A DNA stretch of 64,000 nucleotides from Takakia lepidozioides (lineage: Eukaryota; Streptophyta; Takakiopsida; Takakiales; Takakiaceae). The notes under the pieces were generated by a model. It made no database searches. It saw only the letters and a list, made by a program, of their open reading frames with translations, and was not told the origin of the DNA. Within the stretch, counting starts at the first letter, position 1; the number at the start of each line of letters is the position of its first letter. This document shows, piece by piece, positions 33,560-59,012 of this stretch. Made by a program: the position numbers and the translations under genes. The stretch covers positions 9,920,001 through 9,984,000 of the forward strand of contig CM060731.1 of NCBI GenBank assembly GCA_030704615.1, read 5' to 3'.

Positions 33560-34691
33560 TAGGGGATTCCAAAAAGGCCTTGATGTGAAATGCATCGCAA
33601 TTCACTTGATCACCCCCTAAAAGTGCGCAATTCAATTGAATTGCAAGGGCAATTCAATTGAACTAACCCTAATTTGCAATTCAATTGAATTGTAATCTAT
33701 AATTTTTAACTTATTTCTGTATATAATATATGTATATATTTAAATTATACATATATACATACACAAGTATAAGCTAAAAATACATGTCGCCCGTCTATTC
33801 TTGCTGTCCGTCTGTCAATCCTTTGCCCGTGGTAAGGCTTGAGCCCAAGATAAGCCTAAGGGAGAGCGAGAGAGGGAGAGAGAGAGAGAGGGGAAGTCAC
33901 GAAGCGCTTGTAAAAGCGGGATTGTCTCTCTTTGTGGATGTTGGTGCCAATATATGGCTATGTACATATACCAAACATGATACCAATGTAAGAGTTTGAT
34001 ATATTAAACTTACATAGAACACACATCCCAACTTCAACATGATACCTTTGTAAGGGTATTGAAATTTTTGATAATTCTCAAGATGAACATATTTTTTGTT
34101 TTCTTTGTCCTGGGCCATATACTAGTGTTAGGGGACTACATGGTGATGCAGGGGAATCCTTTCATCAATTGTCAGGTTTGATTTTGTCTGTTTTTTTCGG
34201 AGCCAGCCATGTTTCTTTTGCCAGTGAATCACAGGAAGCTGCCGATCTGACTCCGTCTCTGGCTCTCCCTTTCACGCTGAGGCCGAGGGTGGCTTCACAA
34301 CTCCACAATTTCCTCAAGGGCACAAGAAAGAGGGCCAACAAGAATAGAGGGGCAACATGTATTTTTAGCTTATACTCTTATATGTGTATAAATATAATTT
34401 GAATATATACATGTACATATATATTACATTATATATACAAAAATAAGTTTAAAATTATAGATTACAATTCAATTGAATTGTAGTCAGCAATTCAATTGAA
34501 TTGCCAACTAGCGATTCAATTGAATTGCCAATTCGCAATTCAATTGAATCGTGCCGACAATTCAATTGAATTGCGAATTAGGGTTAGTTCAATTGAATTG
34601 CCCTTGCAATTCAATTGAATTGCGCAGTTTTAGGGGGGTGATCAAGTGAATTGCGATGCATTTCACATCAAGGCCTTTTTGGAATTCCCTA
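33560..34691. mobile_element. Foldback/MITE-like element with long inverted repeats
   Basis: The left arm starts at GGGGATTCCAAAAAGGCC (about 33,562) and the right arm ends with its complement (about 34,688). The arms run inward to CTAAAAATACATG (33,793) and its complement (from about 34,350). They share CATCGCAATTCACTTGATCA and several copies of the self-complementary CAATTCAATTGAATTG. The right arm is about 100 bp longer because it has extra copies of that 16-mer. The interior (33,794-34,346) has a GA microsatellite and no recognisable gene. No protein is encoded, so the element would depend on a transposase elsewhere. Confidence 0.85.
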
Positions 34692-36403
34692 TATGCGACC
34701 CTGAGAATGAGCAGAGGGCCGGGTCGGGCAGCCCGTCCTCCACGGGGGTTCGCACGTGCGGTGTTCCCGCGTGACGTAGGACATCTCCCACTCCGAGGGC
34801 GCCGGCGGCGGGCGGGACCTCTCGGGACGCGGGTAACGGACACTTGAGATTAGTTGTTATTATTATTAATTGTTTTTTATAATATGATGAAAATGATAAT
34901 TTCATAAGTTGAGGATGGTATGTTGGCAGTACTAATGGTTTTATGGTTGCTGCGATGTGGTCATAAATTACAAGAGTTTCCCAGCGGGGTTTTATTAGCT
35001 TAAAACTACTGTTACTATAGTGGAGTAATTAAAGGCGCTGGCCGGTGATCCTCTTGGGCCCGGCCGTGGATGGCGTTTGACGACCGGCATTAAGTTATAC
35101 GAACGCAGGGCAAATCTAGTGCGGCCCACCGCGGGGTATCCACGCGGCTGCGGGTACGCGATGCCCCGGCCCTCCCTCTCGTCTCCCTCACTCGCACCCG
35201 GGATTTGCCCGGCTACCCTTTCCAGCTCCCTTATGTGTCTCTGTGTGTGTGTGTGTCTTCGAGGCGTCTCGCTTCTGTAGTTTGGGGTCGAAAGTGTCTC
35301 TCTCCGATGTTTTCTCTCTCTCTCTCATAGAAGATAAGCTCCTCGATTTCGTCTTTGATTCTCCCGCCACGTCGCGCTGTTTTGGTGTGGAGTGTGGGGA
35401 TGGCTGAAGTGTGGCGCCGAATAATGAGACGGGATTGAGAAACTTTTTCTCAGTTTATCTCAGGCTTCGTTTCCCGTCCGTTAATTTGTTTTGTTACATG
35501 AATGTTTATGCTTTCGTTCATCGGTTTGTGTTTCGGTCTCTGACACAGGCCGTTTTTTTAATGGCAAGGCAATGCAGTGTGTGAGTTCGGTTTTCTGTCT
35601 CTCTTCTCCGTCCTCGTTGTTTCCTGAACTAAATACAATGTGTCAAGTAAGGCGCATGGAACTCTTCTTTTCGTGGACATTCCTTTTCCGTGTTCCTGAC
35701 GACTGAATTCCCCTCTCGAACCAGGTGGATACGTTCATCTCTTAGGGATCGGATTGAGTGAGGGGAGTGTATTCTCGATGCTCTTTTATCAATGCTCCTT
35801 GGTTTCTGAACCTTGCTGCATTTCGGTTGCGTTTTCGTGACACACGATCTACCACTAACTTGGAAGAAGTTCCAAGCCAAGATCTTCCAGTGTTGTGATC
35901 GGGGATTGCTAAGGACCTTCAATTCATCTCATTGTGCTCCCCCAGCACTATCCCCTTGACGTGGTATGATGAGCTCACAAGTACTTGGCTATTAAGATCA
36001 CATACGTGAGCTACCGGCGTTGATTCTGTATACTTGTCGACATTCAACCGCTGTTGTATCACGATGATGAGTTGCCAGCCTGTTCATCAGATTGCCACTC
36101 CTAGAAAGCTACTGAAGTCATAACTACTCGGAGCGCGTTTTAGTGACTCCTTGCAGACGAAGGCATACTTGTATTCGAGGGATTAGAAGCTTTTTTCCTC
36201 GGGGCTTCGAAGTTTATTTTACGACTTACTACACTACTTGTGGCAGTGAATTGAGTATCACTTAAACCCGAGGGGAGACTTCTGGTATTACAGGGCAGAA
36301 GAGGCAGAAGAGGGACAAATATCAGACAGATTTCGAGGAGAAGCTTCTAATAGGCCCTAGTTTATCACCACGAAGGTGCACGGTCTGGATGTGGTGACGG
36401 AGA
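34692..36403 (+). promoter_or_regulatory. GC-rich upstream region and leader of the kinesin gene
   Basis: After the AT-rich foldback element the composition becomes GC-rich (34,700-34,850 and 35,030-35,220), then strongly pyrimidine-rich (CT runs at 35,230-35,330), as in many plant promoters and 5' leaders. No TATA box could be assigned. A 5' UTR intron is possible. The assignment rests on position and composition only. Confidence 0.4.
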
Positions 36404-51066
<14,663 letters not shown>

Positions 51067-53400
51067 TATGCTTACTTTGTTAGGAGACTTCTTCAATTCT
51101 CCTCTGAGGGTGCTGTATAATTAATTGCAGAAACAGATTAGATGCAACTAACTAGTTGTAAGATTCCCTCTCTCTCTCTCTCTGCCATCCTATTGCCCCC
51201 AGAAAAAGAAATTCCCTCATATGTATTTGTGCACTTAGGAAAGATGCCCGAGTAGAGGTCATGTTGATGATACGACCTACCTGTAGATTAGCTCGAGTGT
51301 GACAAGATCAAAGAAATGTGTAGGGATTCCAACAAGGGGCCCAGCACTGTCCTCCATAAAGGTTACCGTGAAGTATATTTGTCAGCATCATTCGCATCAA
51401 AGTTAGGTTAAACAGAAATGCTAACAAAAAATAGCAGGTGACATCAATTTATGCAGAGAAGTTTGGCTTATTCAATCATGTGGCTGACTTTAAAGGCTAC
51501 ATGGATGTAACTATGGACCTTCCAAGTAAAGGCGAGTTTTCAGTTGTGTGTCTGATTGTAAGAAACGGTAACATGTCAATATAGTGGCAGGTCAATAGAA
51601 GGTAATATGCCTTGTTATAGTGGGGCTTCAATATGGATGACGAAGAGGTAGTGTTGCCCTTTAATCCCAGTCTCGTGCAGGCGGCGCCCCTACCCGGTAC
51701 GGCCCTTAGATTGGCTCTTGTATAGACCCATTCTGGAGCTGGCGAGGACTTAGGCATTGGAGAGAAGCTCAATGCAATGGCCTCGTCACAGGGTTTACAC
51801 ATGGTCTCTTTTGGATTGGGGCATTTTATTTTTGTCAGTAGTCTCCAAACTTTGCATGTGATCTCTCTTCTTTGCTTTGATTAAAGATCCTAGTTCTCAA
51901 TCATCCCAATGCGGTCCGCATGTTGGTCGCGGAGGTCTTCGTGGACATTGAACCCGCCTACGTCTTGCGACAGGTGCTCGTATAGGCTGCGAAGTAATAC
52001 TTGGGACTTGATCATCATGTTGCAATGGCTCCTCCACATCTTTAGTCACATCATTAGTCTCATCGAGTGTTGAATAGGATGGCCTTGTCCAAGAGTTGGT
52101 GTGCTTGAATAAGGCCAGGAGTATGCAATCTCCGGTGTCTGACCATAATCCCTGAAATCTTGTGACATGGCTGCTGCGACATCTTCACGTCTGCGTGCAA
52201 CAACTGAACAAAAAAACATCTCCAAGGAAGAGGGCAAACGACCACCCTCATGACTGCAGCATCAATGGCGCACCGAAGAAGAAATTATCCCCAGACGAAA
52301 AACAAAGATAAAATTAAAAAGGATAAAATAGGGTTTATCTACAAGTGAAAAGCGAGGGCTACCGCTAGGACCATCGTCTCCCCTACAAGTAATGTCATGT
52401 ATCTTTTTCCAGCAGGATAAAGTTAATTTAACTTGAAGTTACCACTAGGGTAGCATGTGCCGTTGGCCCAAGTGTCCACTGTAATCTAAGCCCATATACA
52501 TGTATATATATGAGACGCCAACCAAAGCTTGCATAAATAAGAGCTTCTTCCCTGTGTGGGTACTGCCCCTTTTCGGGGGTGGGCTCTATGGCAACAAGAA
52601 CCAGTTACTAAGTGGCAAGCAGGCCACTTTCAATTTTTCTTTTGTTGAGGATAATGGCTGTTAATGAAGTGATGGCCGTGAAATGTAATGTTCGTAATAA
52701 GGGGTGGTATATTTCTGAAATAGTTTAAGGCTGCCTTTTAGGATTAGACTGTTGTGACAATGAGCTCCCCCTCTCATACCAACGGTGATGATTGTCAAAG
52801 GGGCAATGTTCCATCCATATTGATGGAGGGATAGAACGAGGGGTTCGTATTTTTCACGTTTGAACATAATGGATTGGTGGGGATCTGTATCATAACAAAA
52901 GTCAAATTCAATGATATGAATAATGAGGGAGGGGAGGGGACCTGTTGGTGCTACCGACGAGATGGGAAGTCCTTGGACAAGAAGAATATCTGGACATAAT
53001 CTTGCCAGACAAAGGCATGGGTGGTTAACGCATGTACAAGGTAACAACCACGAGGGTATTGTGTGGTCCGGTGGCCTACTTTGAAATGTGCATGATGTTG
53101 GAGAAGAAGATATGGTCATGTAACCACGCGAGGGCGTTGGGAATAGTATAATGTACAGTGCTTGTTACGATATAATATAGGCCAAAATAGATTACATCGT
53201 TGATTGCCCATGTATTGTCCGTATCGAAATCGGAACGTTTGTTTAATTTGGGCATCAGTGATTACTAGAGATTTCCAAAAGTGAATAGACATATCATGAA
53301 GCAGCTGAGGTGACGTAACCCATGTGGATATGTAGGTGTTTAGATAGGTAGGCGATGCACGCAATTGATCCATAGTTTCTTCTGCCAGATGGCAACTAGG
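51067..53400. other. Intergenic, downstream of kinesin
   Basis: The likely kinesin 3' UTR and polyadenylation region lie in the first few hundred bases, but no clear signal was fixed. A CT microsatellite is at 51,168-51,182. Apart from the fragment at 51,897-52,140 no gene was recognised. Confidence 0.5.
51897..52140 (-). pseudogene. C-terminal fragment of an unknown nuclear-type protein
   Basis: A minus-strand frame reads SYSTLDETNDVTKDVEEP, then a basic tail (PVARRRRVQCPRRPPRP followed by TCGPHW) and a stop at 51,897. Basic Arg/Pro tails ending in a Cys-Gly-His motif occur at the end of some plant transposase-derived proteins. The N-terminal part is not identifiable, and the frame is lost upstream of about 52,140. 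Confidence 0.3.
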
Positions 53401-54700
53401 TCATGAGCCCAGCCCCGTGAGCCTGAGAGTTGGGCTCACGGTTTATCCAGAAAGTGTGAGCCTAGGCTCACGTTTGCTAAGCGTGAGCCCATGGTTTGCA
53501 GTGTAGTAGAAGTAGGCCCTATAGCCGAGGACATGACAACAGGGGCCTATTACCGTTGGAAAGACCAATACGAGCAGAAATGACACACTACAATATGATA
53601 AATGTGGAATAGAATTACGAAATGAACTGCCTATTATAGCATGCATATGGTATGAAAGAGAAGAACATGTATTGTTTGATTGGCATTGGACCGGCCCAAG
53701 AACATGTTCAAAACAAACATTAAGTGAAATAGGCAGATGTTGTAATGTAGCGGCATATTTACTGAACATCCGTGCAAAGTAAGAATGCAGAGAAGTAGTT
53801 GGGACGTAGTTCCAAACAGTATGTAAGGTACTACTCAATCTGTTTCAGACCTATCTCGTTGTAGAAAAATATGGACTTCGCTAAAAGCTAGCGTGGCAGA
53901 TACTCCTTTTTTAAAGAACATAGCCCTAAATGACTTTTAAATTATTATTATTATTTTAAAAGGTTCGATATGCGAATGTCATGATCGTTGGCGATCATGA
54001 CATTTCCCCATGCCTACTGCTCGTTTAGATTGCTCCACATGCTTATTCGATGGACATCATTTTGCTATGGACAAGCATACACTATTATAGAAAATATAAC
54101 GTCATACTATCATAGTTCAAATAGGAAAAATGTAACGATCATGACATTTGCCTCCATCTCGAACCTGTTAAATTTTTTTCTTAAGGATTATCCCCCCCCC
54201 CCCCCGGTTTTGATATGCAAATGTGATGATTGCTGACGATCATCACATTTTCCCATGCCCAGTGCATATCTAGATCGTGGTGATTGCTCTGTAGATTATA
54301 ATTTTTGATGCAAATTGCATCTCTAGGATTCGTAAAGAATTTGTTTTTTCTTTTATTATAAACTTTCAGATCTATGATATGTGGTGCTTCATTGATTGTA
54401 TAGTGGGCTCAAGTCGCGACATGCTCTATAAGTATGTTGATTTAAACTGGAGTTTGAGGAGGTCCAATGATGCTCTTTGGAGTCACCATGGTGATACATA
54501 TTTGTACCACAATTGCGCAGTCAGCTTTATCAGCATTGTTTATATGTGGGAAACTTATTTGTCTTATTTCCGTGGAAATTAGTGGTTGACCACGGTCATA
54601 GGCCCTACATCTTCGACCACTTTCATGCCGGCTGGACTGCGCTTAGAGATTCACATGAGCCTTCATGGGCTCACAGGCTCACGGGGATGGGCTCACGATC
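53401..54700. mobile_element. Non-autonomous TIR element, GTGAGCC family
   Basis: The left end (about 53,403) reads TGAGCCCAGCCCCGTGAGCC and the right end (to about 54,695) is its close inverse complement. Inside, both ends carry a second block: GGGGCCTATTACCGTTGG at 53,544 and, inverted, GTAGGGCCTATGACCGTGG at about 54,590-54,610. This two-part inverted repeat of about 130-160 bp resembles long Mutator-type ends. The interior is AT-rich, has repeated hairpins (53,976-54,248), a 14-base C run (54,192) and no recognisable gene. Confidence 0.75.
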
Positions 54701-54849
54701 TAGCATTCCCTCTCCTGCGATATACGCATGTAGGTCCTGAATGGGTACTATGTTTTGGAATCTAGCTTTAGTGGATGTCAGCCAGAATGGATATGTGTGG
54801 GCTTGGTGAATAGGGTCAGTCGTGGGGTATGACGAGGAAAGTTACGGCA

Positions 54850-55030
54850 TGAGCCTGCTCACGTGAACTATGAGCCCAGGTTCATTATTGACCCATTAAG
54901 CATGAGCTTAGGCATCACGCTTAGTGGTCACACTTAGTGGTAACACTTAGTGGTCGTAAGCGCAGAGTGGTGCGGTATTAGAAAGAGACCCGCCTATACC
55001 CGAGGACAAAGGCAGATATATTCCCGCTAG
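54850..55030 (+). repeat. GTGAGCC-family end, degenerate
   Basis: ATGAGCCTGCTCACGTGAAC, then TATGAGCCCAGG and GACCCGCCTATACCCGAGG, preserve the order of motifs of the family's left end. Three short GCTTAGTGGTCA-like direct repeats lie between. No partner end found. Confidence 0.5.
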
Positions 55031-55099
55031 AATACCAGTAACAGCATTTGAAAAATTGGAATCGTATTGGTGCATTCATTATGTGCCTATAATAAGGTG

Positions 55100-55380
55100 T
55101 GAGAACTTATGTGGGCGTTGACGACCACATAATTCCTAGACCTCACAAAGCTATGGTATGTTATGATTTTTTTTTTCAAAATAATTTGATTTTTTTTTCT
55201 TTTTTATTTTGTCATTGGAAGACTTGCAGGATGTCCACGAATTATGTAGGTGTCAACACCCACATAAATCCTCACGTTTTTTAAATAAGAAAAAATATTC
55301 AGGGTTGTTTTTTTTTTTTTTTTTTGAGGACTTACGGGAGGTCCACGAATTATGTGGGCGTCAACACCAAGGTTGTGCAT
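55100..55380. repeat. Scattered palindromes centred on TTGA/TCAA
   Basis: Three copies of a palindrome of the form TTATGTGGGCG-TCAA-CACCCACATAA, near 55,113, 55,236 and 55,345, spaced about 110-125 bp. Two are preceded by GGACTTACGGGAGGTCCA or a variant. Long T runs separate them. Confidence 0.7.
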
Positions 55381-55399
55381 GTATCAGCATTTTAAAATA

Positions 55400-57060
55400 C
55401 CAGGCATTGTAGGTTCTTGAGGGGTGCTTTGTTTTTGAACTCTGGTATCGTTCTAAGTATTGCATAATGACAAATTTGCAAATAGTATACTGGTATAAGT
55501 ATTTCTCTTAGATATGCACAATATATGATATCAATAGTATGGGGTTTTTTTTTTTTTTTTAATATCAGCTGAATATCAATAGGGGTATCAATATTAGTAT
55601 TTTTTTAATAATAAAAAGGGACGGAGACCCTTTAAATCATATTGATAATAAAAGGCTGACTCAGCCAGGAAACACAGAAAAGTTCAGCAAAAGACAGGGA
55701 AAAAATAACCCTGTGGAGGCCATGAAGGCAGTACGACAGCGATACTACCCGCAACCAAGGAAGAAAAGAAGAGCGCGACAACAAAGGGGCCAACATCAGG
55801 GGCACCATAGCCCACAAGCAAGAGACCAAGGATAGTTGTAGGCTACGGTGTCTTAGTTTGGACGTCATCAGACAGTTTTCCAATGACTACAGGTGCTTCA
55901 TGTTATCTTTTTCTTTGTTCAAGATAGTTCATCTTCATTATAAATGACATTGGTTCTTGTATACCACCAACAAGACCTAACAATTTTTTCGCAAATTGGA
56001 CGAACTAAAAGGATGATATGCACTTTTGAATCTCAAAACATTGTTTTGTCATCGGCACAATTTTTGTTTGATGGACTCTAAAATATATATCTAAATTTAA
56101 CCAATTGTGATAAGGACAATAAGCCATGTTTAGGAATTGTGCAATGTTTAATAGGTGAAAGTAGTTTGGATATTTATCAAATTTTTACCAAGCTATGGAC
56201 TTTTTTATACACAAAAAAACAGGTGTTTTTCATTAGTCCATAACATATTGTCTTTTGGATTTTTGGGATATTATCTTTTACGAATAAATATATAAACATA
56301 TAATCTAGGGTGGTCAGGTGGTACATGGATAAATGGCCATACACTCTAGGATTTGATTCTTAAAAGTTTTTTCAATTAAAGATTAAAATTTCTAATAAAT
56401 AACATCTATAGTATTTGGGCTTAGACCCTTTACTAAAGATGTTAAGTATACTATTGTCTATCTTTATAAATCTCAAACTGAAAAAATATGCTCCAATTTT
56501 TATTTATTTATAATGTCTATCATGGACGTCATCATCTGCCTAAACTGAAACACACCGTAGTATGCAACTACCCCGAATAAAAAGCAGGGCGAAGCACCAC
56601 AAAGTAGAATTTAGGGGAAGGAAAAGCAAAACAAGCTCCAATAATCGAATAGAGCTTAGATCGCAAAGCTCCAAAATTGAAATGAACTGGAACCGGAAAG
56701 TGGGGACTGACGTAGAACCGGAACCGTGGTTCCAGCTGCGACCACACGTGTGGAAACCGGGGGCTGGGGACTCTGCAGCGGTTCCGTTCCGGTTCCACCC
56801 GTAGCCCTAAGTGTCTCTGCAACTCAGTCCCGCTCGCTCTCTCGCACACTCATCTTGTTCTCTACCCAGTCCGAGTATGGTTCCGTGTCTCTATCTCCTA
56901 CTTTGTTTTATTTTTTATTTTTTTCTCTCTCTTGCTCTCATTTCAACTTCATCTCTCTTTTTTCTGTCCCTCTTAGGTTAATTGGATTGTGTTGCTTGTT
57001 TTTTTCTTCTCAATTTGTTGTGGAACCGAAACCGAAGGTTCTTTCACAAAGGCAAGAACC
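55400..57060. other. AT-rich intergenic DNA, no gene recognised
   Basis: Mostly A/T-rich with homopolymer T runs. The minus-strand frame at 55,883-55,632 has no motif. A pyrimidine-rich, GC-richer stretch at 56,690-57,000 has no credible exon. Confidence 0.5.
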
Positions 57061-57069
57061 GCCCAACAC

Positions 57070-57180
57070 TAATCAACACCCACATAAGTTTTTCTTTTTT
57101 CTTTTTTTTTCTTTTTTTGGTCATCGGAGGACTTACGGGAGGTCCATGAATTATGTGGGCGTCAACACCCACATAAGAGG
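57070..57180. repeat. Further copies of the TCAA-centred palindrome
   Basis: A half palindrome (ATCAACACCCACATAAG, about 57,071) and a complete one (near 57,148-57,176) preceded by GGACTTACGGGAGGTCCA, as at 55,325. The two lie about 95 bp apart, similar to the spacing near 55.2 kb. Confidence 0.7.
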
Positions 57181-57195
57181 AATGCTAATTCGTTA

Positions 57196-57289
57196 GCCTG
57201 CTCATGAGCTCATGTGAGCCTGTGAGCTTGGCCAGACTCACGTGAGCCTGGGAAAAGGGCCCCATATTAACCGCGAATATTTCACCTAT
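57196..57289 (+). repeat. GTGAGCC-family end interrupted by LTR element
   Basis: CATGTGAGCCTGTGAGC and CTCACGTGAGCCTGGG, then GGGCCCCATATTAACCGCG, repeat the family's outer-to-inner order. The next LTR retrotransposon starts directly after it, suggesting insertion into an older element. Confidence 0.5.
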
Positions 57290-57927
57290 TGTCACGGACA
57301 TAGCCCATGGGAACTTACAAGGAGTAAATACCGGAAATTACCAAGTTACCATGTTACTGGAAGTTACCATGATTTACTGTAATTCACCATGATTTACCAT
57401 TATTTACCAAATTACCGGGAGTTTACCAAATTACCAAGAGTAACTTGGAAAACTGCTCAGGAAGCTTCATTTGGAAGAAACTTCTCCATCAAGATACCTC
57501 CTTTGTTTAAGGAAGCTTCTCCATCAAGAAATCTTTGTTTAATCTTGGAAACTTCTCCAGCAAGAAACCTCCATAGGGGAAGCTTCCTAGGGAAGCTTCT
57601 TAGTAGCCAGTATATATAGGAGGCGAGACTGGACACTCTTCAGTCTCGCCAACACCAGTTCAAGCTACTCTTGTTTCCAGTTTCCAGTACTCCAGTCCAG
57701 TTCCCAGTACTCTAGCCCAGTTTCCAGTATCTGGTACTCCAGTCCAGTTTCCAGCATTTCAGTATTCAAGTCGTGTTCCAATATCTTGTACTCTTGTTCA
57801 TTGTTATAAAGATCGTCTTGATTCTTATTTACTCATCGTGCATTCGGCCACGCCGACCTTGACTTCTTAGTCTTGTACCTCTAGTCTGATCTCTTGTTTG
57901 TGTTCAGTCATGTTCTCGTCCCTGACA
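57290..57927 (+). repeat. 5' LTR of chromodomain Ty3/gypsy element
   Basis: Starts TGTCA and ends TGACA, a perfect inverted pair of the TG...CA type, length 638 bp. It has a TATA box at 57,611 and internal near-repeats of GGAAGCTTCTCCATCAAG and CCAGTTTCCAGTA. The gag start codon follows at 57,966. No 3' LTR is recognisable before 64,000. Confidence 0.8.
57611..57652 (+). promoter_or_regulatory. LTR promoter and self-priming 5' leader
   Basis: TATATATAGG at 57,611 is followed 31 bases later by AGTCTCGCCAA (57,642-57,652), the expected position of transcript start. Those 11 bases are exactly complementary to the putative primer-binding site at 57,930-57,940. A GGCGAGACTG copy at 57,622 also makes a 10-bp DNA hairpin with CAGTCTCGCC. 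Confidence 0.7.
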
Positions 57928-57929
57928 GT

Positions 57930-57940
57930 TTGGCGAGACT
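57930..57940 (+). other. Self-primer-binding site, Tf1/sushi type
   Basis: TTGGCGAGACT lies two bases after the LTR end, where a tRNA primer site would normally be. It does not resemble the common tRNA-Met site but is the exact complement of the predicted first 11 bases of the element's RNA. Tf1 of fission yeast uses this arrangement, also with 11 bases. Confidence 0.7.
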
Positions 57941-57965
57941 AAAGTTTGTTCCTTAGTTAGTTAAG

Positions 57966-59007
57966 ATGGAAGGCACATTTGCGGAAATGGTCGCCACATT
58001 GCAGAGTCTTCAGCTCCAGATGCAAGAACTTTGTACCTCTACCGCCCAATTGCAAGCTGATCGGTCTCAAGATCTTGGCAACGCTCTCCACAATTTGCAA
58101 CAACAAATTTCAGAGTTAAAGGAGACGAACAATGGATCTTCAACCATACGACTCCCTACTGCAACAGTTCGTACTGCAATAGTTCATCTTCAACAGATTA
58201 TGAAAGAACCAAAGATCAGCATGCCCGAAAAATTTGATGGGACGAGATCAAGATTTCGCGGTTTTGTTCAACAAGTACGACTGTTCCTACGACTACATCC
58301 ACAACGCTACCCCGATGAAGGTATTCAAGTGGGATTCGTGGGCACCCTTCTATCAGGCACTGCCCTATCTTGGTTTGCACCGCTATTAGAAAAAAAAATC
58401 GCATTTACTATATAATTTTGAAGCATTCATGTCCAAGTTCACTGCAACGTTTGGAGAGAATGATAGAGAGAAAATTGCAGAGACAAAGATGCGAAATCTT
58501 CGACAAGAAGCACGTCCTGCTTCCGTTTATGCTGCCGAATTTCGACAACTTGCGTGCGACCTCGACTGGAATGAGAAGAGCCTCATTAGTCAATTTCGAT
58601 GTGGGCTAAAAGATGATATAAAAGATTTGTTGTTGACAATGCCAAACGTGAGTACACTGAGCGAATTCATTACCCAAGTCATTGCATGCGATAATCGTCT
58701 ATTCGAAAGACGTTAAGAGAAGCGATCTGGATGGTCGACGATGCACCATGTTGCTATTACTACGGCACCAAACACAACGATCAATCAGACATCCGGTAAT
58801 GATCATATGCAGATTGATGCTATCCGATTCAAGCCATTGACGCCACAAGAAAAACAAAGACAGCGTTTGAATGGATTATGCCTTTATTGCGGAGAAGATG
58901 ATCACATAACATTAAACTGCCCTAGCAAGAGAAGATTCAAAGCTCGGGGCACAACTCAAATGTTCGATACGAGGAGGTCGGAAAACAAAGATGTCCAGTC
59001 ACAGTAG
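57966..59007 (+). pseudogene. Chromovirus gag, sushi-like, broken
   Basis: Starts at ATG 57,966. A coiled N-terminal region rich in Gln/Leu leads to a sushi/Tf1-like capsid (PEKFDGTRSRFRGFVQQVRL, then LLSGTALSWF). A frameshift falls in a run of nine A near 58,390. The frame resumes at FMSKFTATFGEND and ends with a CCHC knuckle, CLYCGEDDHITLNC (about 58,883-58,924). One in-frame TAA (58,714) stands where Gln is plausible. The capsid is typical of the elements from which vertebrate sushi-derived genes arose, but here it belongs to an alga/plant element. Confidence 0.88.
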
Positions 59008-59012
59008 GGACC

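Noticed and set aside
51168-51182. CT microsatellite after the kinesin as a regulatory element
   Set aside because: Simple repeats of this kind are scattered through the window and nothing ties this one to a function.
57622-57650. 10-bp hairpin in the LTR as a terminator or attenuator
   Set aside because: It spans the TATA-to-start interval, so only its 3' arm would be transcribed; the match is better explained by the 11-base self-priming site.
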